DNA of 64,000 bases from Persicaria tinctoria (GCA_037127255.1 JBANSL010000005.1:60481909-60545908), one strand, 5' to 3'. Counted from the stretch's first letter, positions 30,595-43,725 are shown. The notes: generated by a model from the sequence alone, not told the origin. Made by a program: numbers and translations.

Positions 30595-33500
30595 CACATA
30601 TTATTCGCAATACATTTCCTGTTCAGTTGAGAAAAGAACGGATAACGCAAGTTTGGGTCCCCAAAGGCACTATTTTACCAAATATTGTTTATCCCAATAA
30701 TGGATCTAAATTTTCTTATTGGTCTAGCCACAAAGGTTGATGTTTGTTTTGCAGGAGATCACCAAGGTGAAAGAGCAAAAATGGATTATTGATAGTGGAT
30801 GCTCGAGGCATATGAGTGGAAGAAGCTCTCTCTTTCATGATCTAAATAAGCAATCCACTGGAACAATCACTCTTGGTGACAAAGGAAAGTGTGACATCGT
30901 TGGTATTGGTAGTGTTGGGAGTGATTCCAACCACAGTATTAAAAATGTTTATCTTGTGAATGGTTTGAAATATAATTTGCTTAGCGTTTCTCAATTATGT
31001 GATAGTGGCAATCATGTCAGATTTAACAAGAAAAGATGTCTAGTATGCAGAGAAGATACAGGTGAAGTTGTTCTAACTGCATATCGTTACAACAATATAT
31101 ATGTTATAAACGCTGAGCAAGTGGCACAAGGAAGCTTAACCTGTCTAAATACTTTGACGGACGATCCAAAGCTCTAGCACAGGAGACTCTGTCATGTGAG
31201 TCCACATACACTACAGAAGCTTGTGTCCAAAGGGCTTGTAAGAGGGCTACCTGAGATGGACTTCAAAGGTATTGATATGTGCAATGCATGCGCATGAGGT
31301 AAACAAACATGTAGCTCTTTCAAACCCAAAAAGGTTGTAAGTTCTTCTAGACCCCTTGAACTTTTACATATGGATTTATGTTGTCCTATGCGAGTCAAAT
31401 CTCCCAATGGTAAAAAGTACATGCTTGTTGTTGTTGATGATTTTTCTAGATATACTTGGGTTGCATTTTTAAAAGAAAAATCAGAGGCCTTATTCGAGTT
31501 TTCAAAACTTTGTAAGGAGTTGCAGACTTTAAGAAACGAGCCCATAGTGTCAATTCGAAGTGATCATGGTAGGGAGTTTGATCAACTTCAATTTGATTTG
31601 TTTTGTGCTAAATATGGCATCTCCCATAATTTTTCTGTTCCTAGGACACCTCAACAAAATGGGGTTGTGGAACGAAAGAACCGCACCCTAGAGGACATGG
31701 CCAAGACTATGCTCTTAGAAAATGCATTACCTAAAACCTATTGGGTTGAAGCTGTTAACACAGCTAACTATATCTTGAATCGTTGTCTTATTCGTTCCAT
31801 CTTAAAGAAAACTCCTTATGAACTTTTCAAATGCCGCAAACCACTTATATCTTATTTTAAACCCTTTGGATGTACTTGTTTTGTTCATAACAATGGAAAA
31901 GATAGCCTTGGGAAATTTGATGCACGTAGTGATGAAGGTATATTTCTTGGCTACTCCACAAGTAGCAAAGCTTATAGAATCTTCAATAAAAGGACCCAGT
32001 TAGTTGAAGAAAGTATACATGTTATATTTGATGAATGCAATGATGGTTCTTTGAGTGAAAGTATTGCAGATATAGATCTTAACATCCATGCAGAGAACGA
32101 GGAAGGTGATGATGCTGCCACCAAGAACATAGAGAAGAGGAACATGCAGGAACAGATTCTCAACACTGAAGAATTGGCCCAAGGTGTTGAAGATTCGTCC
32201 AAAGCCCTTGGTGTCCAATCCAACAGTGTTGAAACGTCAAAAACTGTTGTAACTGAACCTAACAGGACCACGGAGTCAGATGTACCACAAATCAATCCTG
32301 CTGGTGTGACGAATCAAGGAGCTGAGACTAGCAAAAGAAAATTCAAGTACTCCTCATCACACTCATTAAAGGATATCATTTCTGACCCTACATCTAGTGT
32401 TCAAACTCGTTCTAAACTTAAAGATCTTTGTGCTTTTCACGCGTTTGTTTCTCTTATAGAACCAAAGAAGGTAGATGAGGCCCTTCAAGAGCCAGACTGG
32501 ATCATTGCTATGCAAAGCGAGCTAATGAAAGGAACAAAGTCTGGACCTTGAAGCCTAGGCCAAAGCATCAATCAGTCATTGGCACACGATGGGTATTTCG
32601 AAATAAGCTAGATGAGAATGTTAAGATTATAAGGAACAAAGCAAGGCTTGTTTCTCAATGCTACAATCAAGAGGAAGGTATTGACTATGAGGAGACCTTT
32701 GCTCCCGTAGCTAGGCTTGAAGCCATTCGCATTTTATTAGCATTTGCATCTTTTATGAGCATAAAGTGATATCAAATGGATGTCAAGTGTGCTTTTCTTA
32801 ATGGCTTCTTAGAGGAAGAAGTTTATTTGGCTCAACCCCTAGGTTTTGAAAGTTCGGAATTTTCTAATCATGTTTACAAACTAGACAAAGTGCTTTATGG
32901 TTTGAAACAAGCCCCAAGAGCTTGGTATGAGCGCTTGTCAAAATATCTTTTAGTAAATGATTTTAAAAGAGGGTTGATCGACAAGACTCTTTTTATCAAG
33001 ACCAAAGGAAAGGACATTTTAGTTATTCAAATATATGTTGATGATATATTGTTTGGTGCTACTAACACATCTTTGTGCAAGGAATTTTCTGACATCATGT
33101 GCAGTGAATTTGAGATGAGCTTGATGGGTGAACTTAACTTCTTTTTGGGATTACAAGTTCATCAATCCAAGAAAGGGATCTTTGTCAACCAAAGCAAGTA
33201 CACTAAGGATCTCTTGACGAAGTTCAAGATGGATCAATCCAAAGCAGCAAAGACACCCATGAGCTCAACATTATCTCTAGATCAAGACATGACGAGGAAG
33301 AGTGTCAATCAAAAGGAGTATCGAGGGATGATTGGATCTTTGCTATATCTTACAGCTAGTAGACCTGACATCATGTTTAGTGTTTGCATGTGTTCTAGGT
33401 TTGAAGCTGATCCTAAAGAATCTCACCTCGTGGATGTGAAGAGGATCTTTCGATATCTCAGTGGCACTAAGGAGCTTGGCTTATGGTACCCAAAGCAAAA

Positions 33501-33987
33501 AGAATTTACATTAATCGGGTACTCTGATGCAGATTTTGCAGGCTATAGGGTGGATAGAAAGAGCATGTCAGGATGTTGCCAATTCTTAGGAGCATCCTTG
33601 ATAAGTTGGCATTCAAAGAAACAAAACTCAGTTTCTCTATCCACTGCTGAAGCCGAATACATAGCATCTGGAGTATGTTGCTCTCAAATCTTTTGGATAG
33701 CTCAACAAATGAGAGATCTTGGCATCAACCTCAAAGGTATTCCCATTAAGTGTGACAATACAAGTGCCATATCAATCACGAAGAATCATGTTCAGCATTC
33801 AAGGACCAAACATATTGATGTGAGACATCATTTCATTAGGGATCATGTCGAAAAAGGTGATGTGTCCATATCCTTTATTTCTACTGATTATCAATGGGCT
33901 GACATTTTTACTAAGCCTTTGGCAGAGGACAAGTTCACCTTCATTAGACGTGAGATTGGGATGCTTAACAAGGATGCACTTTCGTAG
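30595..33987 (+). pseudogene. pol: Copia pol (protease, integrase, reverse transcriptase, RNase H), disabled
   Basis: Order of domains: protease (WIIDSGCSRHMSG near 30783), GAG-pre-integrase, integrase core (HMDLC, VVVDDFSRYTWV, DHGREF, TPQQNGVVERKNR), reverse transcriptase ([25 protein letters not shown] at 33034-33045) and RNase H (STAEAEYIA, KHIDVRHHFIRDH), ending ADIFTKPLAEDKF. Breaks: a frameshift near 30737, TAG at 31175-31177, TGA at 31295-31297, a frameshift near 32530 at the integrase-RT join, and TGA at 32767-32769. The 403 codons from 32776 to 33987 are open. Domain order is copia; the downstream env-like ORF points to SIRE/Maximus. Confidence 0.9.
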
Positions 33988-34406
33988 GGGGAGCTTTCCC
34001 TTTTCGAACGATAAATTCTACTCAATGTCAAGACCTTTGAGAATTATGTCAAGGTTTGTGAACTGAATGGTAGAGAACAGATATTGGATCATATATTTGG
34101 TTAATATCTTTTTAGATATTTGATCAAATATAGTTTTTAATGGATTTTAAACTTCTTTATATATATCGCATATTTTACTTCTCTATCCGAGTATGTGTTT
34201 TATTTTTGGATCATATATTTGGTTAATATCTGTTATGATTACTCTCATTGGAACTCTAAACCCGTCCCATCACCTAACCCTCTCTCCCCTTTTAAACCCC
34301 AAACCTCACTCGATTACCTCACAACTTCAGATTTACCTAAAACCTTTCCAATTCTTCTTCTTCTTCAACCTCTCAACCTATTCTGAAACCCTAGCCGAAT
34401 AACTCC

Positions 34407-36134
34407 ATGGCTCCCAAATCAAAGAAAACCCCCACTCCCAAACGCCTTGGCGCCACACCCAAGGGACTCCAGGCCACTGCTACTTCCCCTCAACCTGAAC
34501 CCACTCCATAAGTAATCGTCCCAGCTACTCTCTAGAGCACCATCTCTGAGAGCATGACTACAGAAACCAAGCGTTTTCTGAAGCGCTCAGCGAAGAAACC
34601 TCTCAGTGCTAAGAAAAAAGGGAAAAAGAAAATCATTGCTGAGGATGTGGACGAAGATGAGGAAGAGGAGGATCTAGATGCGATTTTGGAACGAGATGCC
34701 GCCAAGGAAGCCGAGGAAGAAGCTCTAAGAAAGAGAAAGGCTGAGGAAGAGGCCGAGCTGGCTAGAAAATTGGCCGAGGAGGAGGCCGAGAGAGTTCGAA
34801 AAGAGGCTGAGAAGGAGGTTCCCACTTAGGAGGAACCAGAGGAAGAAAAAGATGAGGACGACGAGACCAGAGATGACAAGGATGCTGAAGGAGACGACGC
34901 TGAAGGGTTCGCTGAGGACTCGGGGTCTGAGGACAAAGAGGATGAGGAGCAAGAACATGTTCCCTCTCCTTCTCCTCCTCCTCCTCCCCTGTCTCCAAAG
35001 AAGCAGAAAGCCCCAACAACCAAGCCTCCATCTCTCAAACGTACCAGGAAGGGCACTCTCATAAGCCTTGAGGCGCCTGCCAAGAGGACTGCTCCCACAC
35101 AGGCTCGCAGGAAGAATTCTAATCCACCTGCCCTCATCCAGGTAAACCAATCCTTGCCCTCTTCATGGTTTTAAAATTCTGAGATGGCTGGAAAGTGGGT
35201 AGATGAGTTTTAAACTCGTAGGATTTGTTGTTCTGATTTTTTAGATCTTGCGTTCTTTGAAGCTTTGAATCTACCATGCATCTCTCTACTAAAACAATCC
35301 CCTGCATGGACCCTTCTCAACCTTGAAGCTGTCTATTATCCCCAACTTACTCGCCTGTTCTACTTAAACCTAAAAGCCAAACACAATGCCGATGGTTGGT
35401 CTTTGGAATCCGTCGTCAAGGGAGTTAGAATCTCCTTCAACTCCATTGACTTCGCTGATTTCCTTGGCCTGCCTAGACCTTGTCCATCCTCTCCAGAAAA
35501 CCCCACAAAAGAAGAGTGCATTGTCCTTGCCCAATCCAAATATCTCCTACCCGAAGCATCCAACAGCACCTCAAAACAGCTTACCCACTCATCCCTTACC
35601 CTCGAGGCAAAAATTATTTTCAACATCATTGTGCGTTGCCTCCTACCCCGTTTAAACTCTGGCTCCCTTCTAACCGATAATGCCATGGTCCTTTTATACC
35701 GTATCCTGAACGGGCTTGATCTTGATCTGGCCAATACTATTCCAGGATCCATGGCTCACACTCGAAAAGCTAGAAAAGGAACTCCACTCCCCTTTGCCAC
35801 CCTTTTGACCCATATCTTCAAAGCTTATGGAATCGATTTCAAAAATGAAGAACAACAGCGTCATATGGGTAAGTTTGACTCCAAGAGCTTTGAGAAGATA
35901 GGCATCACTCGATCTTCCCAAGGGACTTGGAGTCTTGCTTCTCCCTCAAAAGCTCTTCCCACTGCCTCAGCCATTGATGAACGCATGGACAAACTGGAGT
36001 TGGGCTTGGAGGAAGTTCGCCTGGATATCAAGTAGTTGCACAAGGAGTTTATGACAGAGATGAGCGGGGTGTCCAAGCTGTTGCAAGGTCTGAGATCGCT
36101 GCTCACGGATGATGCTCCGGACGATGAAGATTAA
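34407..36134 (+). pseudogene. Env-like second ORF of the SIRE-type element (Transposase_32-like domain)
   Basis: A 575-codon frame from the ATG at 34407 to TAA at 36132-36134, with in-frame stops at 34509, 34533, 34827, 35172, 35211 and 36033. The N-terminal third is Lys/Glu-rich, coiled-coil-like and proline-rich. The C-terminal half (35265-36035) carries the pattern found in the Pfam family annotated as putative plant transposon protein (IIFNIIVRCLLPRLNSG, LLYRILNGLDLDLANTI). I see no signal peptide or membrane span, so envelope function is not supported. A better-kept copy lies on the minus strand at 45079-46680. Confidence 0.75.
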
Positions 36135-36470
36135 CCCTATTCTACCCTACCCTAACCCTGAATCTGAAACATTGCTGGTTTTTGGAAACTGTTTCAAAAC
36201 TTTTGGTGACTGATTTACCTCCTCCTTTTGTTGAAAGACAAAAGGGGGGGAGATGATCTGCTGTGGTTTAGTCTTTAAAACTTTTTAACGGTTGTGAACC
36301 AAAGGTCTTGGAAGACCTTGTTTTGTTTTTGGTTGGATGTTTTTCATCATAAAATTATGATCCAACATTTGTCTAACCCATGTAGGTACTTAGTCCAATT
36401 TTGCTTATGATATATCTGTTTGACTAAGTTGCAGGGATGCACAAGTTTTGTCTCTCATCAAGGGGGAGAT
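36135..36470 (+). other. 3' untranslated spacer of the SIRE-type element
   Basis: No ORF. It has two purine tracts: one ending in eight Gs near 36240, and CAAGGGGGAGAT just before 36471, the likely polypurine tract. Confidence 0.6.
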
Positions 36471-37525
36471 TGATAACTCCACTCCATTTATGAAAATCGG
36501 AATCAGTTTCAAAGGCTTTGACAGACAATTTGTGTCAAACGTCTTGAAGCTACAGCTGTGTTGATGAAACACAAAACCTGTTCTCTATAATATTATGCTC
36601 GAATATTATTTTATATTATTATATGCTTCCAGATATTATATTCTAACATTTTAGGAAGCTTTTCGAATATCATCTCTTTCCTTAAAGCTTGAAGTTGAGA
36701 AAGACACAATCGGAGATCATGGATTCAAAGTTTCCAAGTATAGAAGATCTCGAAGATAGTCATGATCAGCCTAGCCGTTGAAGAGAATATTCTTCTTTGT
36801 TTGAGGCATCGATTTGTTCTCTATAAAGGAAAGGAAGAAGAGAAGACGTACATACATTTTATTGAACACAAGCTCTCATTCGCACTCAAGCCTTCAAGTG
36901 AAATATGTCTTCTTCGTATGGACTCTACTAGTTCTTAAGAGTCTGTTATTTCATTTCAAAGCATTTGAGAGTTACACTGTGAGCTTATAGGATATATTTT
37001 GAGTGAGTGTTATACTCGAGAGTTTTTGTAACTCATGAAGTGGACTCTAGGCGATTGATTCACTAAGTGTAAGAGGGTTGTACTGGATAGCTAGGAGAGG
37101 GGGGGCTCTTCTAGATTGGTCTAGGACTCCAAGGGAACGTGAGTTGACTAGATTGCAATTGTATAGGAGAGAGGCTTCTCGGTGAGCTATTAGGATCCTA
37201 AGTCTTGTGAATCAATAAAAGCCGGTTGAATCCTATGGTTGTGGAAGAACCCTAGGCGGGGACGTAGGCCAAGTTCGTGCCGAACCTCATAAACAACTCA
37301 TTGCGTCCTTTACATACTGCTTTACCATATTTCCGCATTTGTTCGATTTGTATAACTTGTTTGTGATTCAGGTTTTCAGAGAAAGGATTAAGTCTAATCT
37401 CAAAGGGCCGGGTTTTGCACGAGCTTCAAAAGTCTTGAGATTATCTGCGAAAAACCGGCATACTCTATTCAACCCCTCTTCTAGAGTGTCTTTATATTAC
37501 TTTGTTATACTTTATCGAACCTTCA
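36471..37525 (+). repeat. 3' LTR of the SIRE-type element (1055 bp)
   Basis: Begins TGATAACTCC after the polypurine tract, has TATAAAGG at 36822-36829 and ends CGAACCTTCA. Homologous to the minus-strand LTRs at 43726-44725 and 47409-48413. Confidence 0.8.
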
Positions 37526-37990
37526 ATTCTGTTATGAGTACTACTGCGAGCTTGCTTTTGTCTGCGGGTGGATTTCAGGTGTTGGTTACTATTGTTGGTG
37601 CTAGTTGCCATTAGCGATTATTTAGGTTCTTGAGTGTTGTGCCCCTGCACTGGGAAAAGGGGAGTTGAGAGTGTTGCTTGTTGCAACAGAAAACGGAGAG
37701 GTGAGAGCAACACTGAGTGGTGTTGGAAAAGGTGAGTGAGAGGAGAGTTCCATCTAGAGTAAGGAGCGGAGAGCATAACACCGAGGAGGTCAAACACTTG
37801 GAAGCCTTTTTTATACTAACCCTGCCATATATGTTGTTTGCTCATTTTGCAGGTTCTCGAGTGTCTTTCTTTTCTGGAGTACATTATAGTGAGACAAACA
37901 TTTAAACACACGAGCGGAGTCTGTGGGAGAGTGTGAGCGTCCACCAAAGTGAGAGAGAGATTTTCATTTTCTCTAACTTGACTTCTTTGC
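37526..37990 (+). other. Unassigned sequence right of the copia LTR
   Basis: No recognisable domain. Several weak splice-like signals and GA-rich repeats are present. Probably old retroelement leader sequence for the gag remnant that follows. Confidence 0.4.
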
Positions 37991-38708
37991 TTGTTTTGTA
38001 TGATGTTGCATCATTTAGGCCAACCTAGTATGGTGCATGGTGGAGGAGGTACCACTACGATCAAGGCGTTAGCAACCCGAATTGGACGGATGGAGGATGA
38101 TGTGGCTGAGATCCTACGACGCCTTCCTCATACACCAAAGAACAAGGTCAGTGACGTCGACATACATGATGATTCTCAAAGATTGGGACGAGACCGAGTA
38201 GGACATAGTGGAAGTCATCATGGGCACCATAAGCCTCGACATGAGTCATCTACATGCTTTGAGAGGACTCCTTCTAGAGAGCACCGCCGAGCTAGGTGTG
38301 GAAAAGAGGTTGACATTCAAACATCATTGTTGCGGATTGAGATGCTAAGACAGTCGCTCTCATGATGATTACTACAAAGATCTTCATGCTCTCCTGCAAT
38401 GTTCTAGGACAAGGTATGATGAGGCTTATATACTTGCTAAGTTTCTTGCAGGGCTTAATTCAGATGTGACAGAATTTGTCTTGCGCTCTCGTCATACCCA
38501 TGTTGTTGATGCTTTGAACCATCCTACTCATGTCTATGATAAAGTTCTTAAGAAGACTATCGTTGCCCCTCCTTCTCGACGTTGCTCTAGTCGAGATAGC
38601 ACCTCCAAGCATCCTTCTGGCCTTAATTCACAACAAAAAAAAGACATTGTTGGCCACCGCTATGAATTTTCTCCCTATGGCCACACTGATCCCTACAACA
38701 CATGTTGA
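37991..38708 (+). pseudogene. Gypsy gag remnant
   Basis: From an ATG at 37991 the frame reads a coiled-coil-like start (RIGRMEDDVAEILRRLP) and basic residues, then shifts. Near 38360-38570 another frame gives ELHALL-like text: DLHALLQCSRTRYDEAYILA, then KFLAGLNSDV. These are typical of chromovirus-type Ty3/gypsy Gag. No zinc knuckle was seen. Confidence 0.55.
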
Positions 38709-39507
38709 TAGACCCAAGTCTAGTGGTGTTTATGAGGACCACCCACCTAGCTCTAAACTGAAGGTCATAGAACCCCTTGTAAAGGAGAAGGAACTAGGGA
38801 TCACACCGCACCTTGCTAGAGAGTTATATGAAGCTACAAGGAAGACTAATATGGACACTTATTCCCCCGTAGGGAGACAATTCTTACCTAAGGTGGACGA
38901 TTCTTGTGACAGATGAGATGTTATACAGGGGAGTCGAGTTTGTGTACTTATTATGCTTCCTAGTGATTTATTTTTGTTGTCCTCGTCTTATATGGCTAAT
39001 TTGGTTGCTAGGGAATACAGCATGCGAGACAAGGAAAATGCTTGGAAGGTTGTAGAGCCACTGAAGCTAGTTTTAGGGCCCTCAAAGGACCTTGGGAATC
39101 AACTAGTTACTCGTTTGTAGGATGTTAGCAGAGTTACCCAGCGGAGTGGTATTTCTTACTCTTTCAGTGATGTTTTGATTTGTCAAGTGTTCTTTGCTGC
39201 TTCTTCTATGAGTTTTCTTGGTATTCATACAGGTACATGTTTGCTAGGCGACCCACCGGATTCGAGGTCGAATCCTTTTAAAGGGAGGGAGGATGATGTG
39301 ATCCTCGATGATGGTAGCTTGGTCGATGAACCTGGAGGAGAATATGACACCGTTGATGGATCTTGGAGGGATGAACATGTGATCCTAGCCTTGACAAGGC
39401 AGCCTCGGAAGCTCTCACCTTGGACGACATCATATTTCCAGAAGAAGAAGACATCAAAGTCTTATAACTTGATGAACCGACATTTGCTCGCTATTTTGGC
39501 TCTAACT
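38709..39507 (+). pseudogene. Gypsy internal remnant with an integrase-tail-like end
   Basis: Short frames only. Near 39255-39300 the peptide PDSRSNPFKGREDDV resembles the variable tail after the integrase of Del/Tekay gypsy elements. Gag is joined almost directly to this tail, so pol was deleted. The TRIM begins at 39508. Confidence 0.45.
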
Positions 39508-40647
39508 TGATGTGCTCGGGAACACTCCGAGCCGCCAGGATCGACGACGAGGTTCCTACTTTATTTGAAGGGATAAACCTTCTACTAGTAACCGGATATG
39601 TATGGCAAGTGTCGCAGGTCTCTCACCCTTGAACCTCCCACACTCGATCTCAATCCTCTCGGAATCTCACTTTGAGAATCTCGACCCTTTGACACCTTCG
39701 CCTCTCACTAGGGTGTCTCCCTCGGCATCTCACCAAAGGGTTTTGTTTTTAGCATCTCACCAAAAACATGATCCTTAACCTAGAATCAAAGGAAGAAAAT
39801 GTGCTCAACTTTCAACTCAAAAATTCAACTTGTCTTAGAAAATGGCAAGCCTTACAAAATATATAGGAGAAATTCTAACCTCCTATCTGTTTACAAGCGA
39901 TGTGTGATACTTTTTATATAGAAAAATCTATAATTCTAAATCACATCATCCTTTCATCCTTTGAAAAAGATTCGTCCTCGAATCTTGCGTTGCCCTTCCG
40001 AAGAATACGATGTGCCCCTGTACGTTGGATCTATGTAAGGCATCGATGGTCGGTCCCGCAAAAGCTCTCGAATCCATAAGGCCCTTCCAAATGGTACATT
40101 ACGCCCCTATACGTTGGATCTGCGTAATTCACTTCAATGGCTGGTCCTGCACAAAACTCCAACACAAAAAGATTGATGAACCCTAGCCGGAAGCTATGAT
40201 ACCACTTGATATGCTTGGGAACTCTCCGAGCCGCCAGGATTGACGACGAGGTTCCTCCTTTATTTGATAAGATGAACTTTCTACTAGTAACCGGATACGT
40301 ATGGCAAAATTCGCATGCCTCTCACCCTTGAACCTCCCACGCTCGATCTCAATCCTCTCAGAATCACACTCTGAGGATCTCGACCCTTCGACACCTTCGC
40401 CACTCACTATGGTGTCTCCCTCGGCATCTCACCAAAGGGTTTTGTTTTTAGCATCTCACCAAAAACATGATCATTAACCTGAAATCAAAGGAAGCAAATG
40501 TGCTCAACTTTCAACTCAAAAATTCAACTTGTCTTAAAAAATGGCAAGCCTTACAAAATATATAGGAGAAATTCTAACCTCCTATCTGTTTACAAGCGAT
40601 GTGGGATACTTTTTATATAGAAAAATCTATAATTCTAAATCACATCA
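39508..40647 (-). mobile_element. TRIM element with 441-bp LTRs, minus orientation
   Basis: Two LTRs of exactly 441 bp (39508-39948, 40207-40647) with terminal TGATGTG/CACATCA surround only 258 bp. Read on the minus strand, the internal region starts with AG then TGGTATCATAGC, one mismatch from a tRNA-iMet primer site, and ends with the purine tract AAAGGATGAAAGGA before the other LTR. No coding capacity. The internal part holds two diverged copies of a TACGTTGGATCT-containing segment. Flanks TAACT and GGATA do not match, so a target duplication is missing. This sits where a plus-strand gypsy remnant meets a minus-strand one, so recombination at the TRIM is likely. Confidence 0.8.
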
Positions 40648-41715
40648 GGATACTAACTTCTAATGCTTCTTAGATTTTCAACGGGAAGATGGCCGACAGG
40701 ATGGTGTCGTTGGCATGAATCACATCAGAGGACGCAATTTTTCATATCTATTTTCTTCGTGGGCCAGTAATACCCGAGCCGAGTAATTTTTGAGACCAAT
40801 GCTCTCCATCTTTAGTGAAGTGCATAGACTCCCTGATGAAGTTCTTTCACTATTTTTTTTCATTCCCCGCCAGAAACACATAGCAAGTGAGGCATATAGA
40901 ACCCCGCTTGTAAATGTTTCCTCCGAATATGGTAAAATGAGCGGCCTTCATAGTAATCCGTTTTGCCTCTCCTCGTTCTTCTAGCAGCTCTCTCTTACTC
41001 AGATACCTCACAACAAGAGTTCTCCAATCACCTTCTTCTTCTATCTCCACCTAATACACGTCATTCAGAATTCGTCATTGTCGTCGTCTTTCATATAACC
41101 CCTTATCTTCAACTTGGGATGGCATAGCTGCTCTAACCATGGCCAGGGCGTCCGCGTGCTGGTTTTCAATCCTAGGGATCATGATTATCGTTACTCGGGT
41201 GAAAGCTCGCTTGAGGGCTTTCGCCTTCCTAAGATAATCTGGGAGCAAACCTGTTTTAGCTTCATACTTCCCTTCGATCTATCGAGAAACCACTTACGAA
41301 TCGGTATACATCTTAATTTTCCTTGCTCCTCGTACCATCACCAATTTCATTGCAGCTAGCAGGATCAGCATCATTATTGGCATTCTTGAAATCCAAGTGG
41401 TAGGCAAAACAAAATCTTTCACCTAAAGATGGTGTGATGGCTACACTAACCCCATTGCCTTCTAGGTTTACAGCTCCATCAACATGGACCACCCACTCGG
41501 CACCCTCATCCCCTGGATTTTCTTCAAAACTGGACTCGAGATGATGTTTGCTAAAGGTTGTGGCAAGTGGGCTCTCTGTGAATGATAAGTGATTTCAAAT
41601 TCTGACAAATCCACTGGTCATTCTCCCAGACAGACATGGGGAGTGAAGGATTTACTGCAAAGGCAAGTATGTAAGCACCTCAACTAGATGACCTTGAAAA
41701 TAGGGACAGAGACGT
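40648..41715 (-). pseudogene. Tat-type gypsy pol remnant: second RNase H and integrase N-terminus
   Basis: Minus-strand frames give DLSEFEITYHSQRA (connection), EWVVHVDGAVNLEGNGVSVA near 41420-41500 (the additional, archaeal-type RNase H of the Tat clade), then DWRTLVVRYLSKRELLEE and FTIFGGNIYKRG near 40860-41040 (integrase H2C2 region), with CDSCQR near 40700. Stops and frameshifts are common. Other parts of the same pol are at 43349-43720 and 48414-48655. Confidence 0.7.
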
Positions 41716-43348
41716 TGATAAGGCATATTTTGATAGGCATTATAGGATGGTTTTAGATGCATTTTATTGTCATATAATCATGTTTTATAGTTAATTGCAT
41801 ATTATGCTCTTTTAGTGGTAAAGTTCATAAACTATACTATTTTATTGGATTTATGCAGATTTGTAGTACCGACATGGTGAGGAGCTTGGAAAGAGACCAA
41901 AGAGGATGTCCAAAGAGCATTGAACAAGGTAAGGAAGGATTAGAAGTCGAATTGGGAAGCTACGGAGCACGAGAACAAGAGAAGAAATGAAGGAACATGG
42001 AGAAATCGTCTCTTTAAGCTTCTAAGAACTTTGATTCAGCTTCTGAGGTCTTCATGAGAGTTGTATTCCTTGAAAAGAGCTTTTCAACGCATATCCATAT
42101 GCATCAATCGACGAACGATGACTCCGGAAAGTGCATTACAAGTTTGGTCTGTAGAAGCTGTCATTTCCAGTCGCGACCACGAAATGGTGAAGTCGCCACC
42201 GCAAAATAGCCCATCTCGCCATGGTAAAAAGAGCAGCGAAGCATCACTAGTTGCAGCCGCGAGTCCCATTTCACGCCAGCGAAATCGTCCACAGAGAAAT
42301 CGGTTTAAGTCCAATTCTTATCTTTTCGAAAGAAAACTCGATCACATCTCAACGGTTATCCATTCCTTAGGGTTTAAGAAAGTCAAATGAAGACTTATTT
42401 ATTTATTATTTTCAGTTTTATTATTTTTAGGATATTTTATATTATATTATGATATTTTCTGCATTATCTTTTAGGAAGGTATATAGGGTTTCGGGACCTC
42501 TTTTCTCTTATATAGAGGGAGGCCACAAAATTCCTAAGGCCTAATCTAACACTTTAACATTCAGCCCCTTTTTCTCTATTCGATTCATTAGTTTAGGTTT
42601 TGTTTTCCATTCAAGAGAAGGAAGTTAGGTAAGTCATGCTTGGCTAATTCTCCATTGTTTTCACCTACACTTTCGAGACTTGGTTGGTTGTTTGTGAGTT
42701 TCTAATGAAGTATTATTTCTTTCTTTAATGTCTTTCCATTTCCCATGCGATTATTGTTGATATTATTGTGATTGATCACCATAATAGTATCTTGCTAGGT
42801 TTTTGTTCCTTTGTCATTGAATGGATTTCGTAGTGGCATGCTTAGGATTGTGAGAATCTTCGTTTGATCATGACTAAGTAGGTATTTTGACATGTGTCTT
42901 AAACATTTGTTACTGTGGTTACTTGGTGTTATATTCATATGCCTAGATTATTAGGAATTTGTGCTATCTTTATGTTAAACCTTTGTCCATGCTTAGGTTA
43001 CATAAAGGTGTCAGGGATTAATTGTGCTCTTTGTGCTTTAATCTATTCAAACTAAGATGGGAGGAATTCGTAGATAACAACTTTAATTGGATTCGAAGAC
43101 CAATAAACCCAACCAATGTTGAGAATTTGTGGATGGAAACATCTCGTTTACCTATCAATTGTATTTGTTTAGCTAGATTAGTTTCTTTTATTTACTTTAT
43201 TCCCATATTTTGCCTTTCAATCAATAATTGCACGCTTATTGGAAATACTTGTTTCCATGTGTGATCGACCCTTTACTTACATCCTATACTAGTTTGTTTG
43301 TTTGGAAATTATTTTGATAAGGGAAATCAATGACTTTCCCTTGCATCA
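41716..43348 (+). repeat. Solo LTR (about 1633 bp) of a third Athila-like family
   Basis: Begins TGATAAGGCATATTTTGATA, close to the start of the D LTR, and ends TTGCATCA, alignable with D's CTCCGTCA. A TATATAG lies near 42509. No internal region or second LTR is nearby, so it looks like a solo LTR in the gypsy RNase H region. Flanks GACGT and TTCTA do not match, and about 60 codons of the host pol are missing at this point, so a deletion accompanied or followed insertion. Orientation is inferred from the D alignment. Confidence 0.65.
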
Positions 43349-43720
43349 TTCTACTTATGAAATAAACAGGGTGTTTCGCTTCTATAGTTATAACGGTGCT
43401 CAACGTCGTGGTCCCCACTGACAGGTACAACTATAATGGTTTTTGTTCCTCCGGACGACGCAAGGTTGGAAGATCCATCAAAAACTGCTTGAGCTTATCG
43501 AATGCATGTTGTAACTGTGCGGTCCTCTTGATAGGCCCTCACAACTTTAACAAGGGAAAGAAAGGTCAGGATCATTCTGCAAGTCGCGAACAGAACATGC
43601 TGAGATAATTGACTTCTCCGTTGAGTGCATGAACTTCCTTTAGGGTTCTTGGTGGTCGTAGGTTTTGGATTGCAATTACTTTTTCTGGGTTAACATCAAT
43701 CCCTCGGATGTTGACCATGA
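43349..43720 (-). pseudogene. Tat-type gypsy RT thumb and RNase H remnant
   Basis: On the minus strand: NIRGIDVNPEKVIAIQNL and PRTLKEVHALNGEVNYLSMF (RT thumb), then TVITIEAKHPVYFISRM (RNase H). It joins in order to the RT piece at 48414-48655 once the intervening copia copy is removed. Confidence 0.75.
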
Positions 43721-43725
43721 AACTT

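Larger units (their letters stand above)
13664..37525 (+). mobile_element. Decayed SIRE/Maximus-type Ty1/copia element, split by the Athila-like insertions
   Basis: The visible parts are the gag C-terminal half (13664-14896), pol (30595-33987), an env-like second ORF (34407-36134), a polypurine tract and the 3' LTR (36471-37525). Element C separates gag from pol, with GGATC on both sides. Removing C joins the two halves in the order normal for copia. The gag start and 5' LTR are left of the window, beyond the A/B array. Stops and frameshifts in every part make it a dead copy older than its insertions. Confidence 0.85.

Noticed and set aside
34532..35150. Minus-strand ORFs rich in Ser, Phe or Gly opposite the env-like ORF
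   Set aside because: They mirror the Lys/Glu-rich coding strand and have no domain.
41716..43348. Complete element with its own internal region at 41716-43348
   Set aside because: Only one LTR-like unit is present, with no primer site, polypurine tract or second copy in the neighbourhood.
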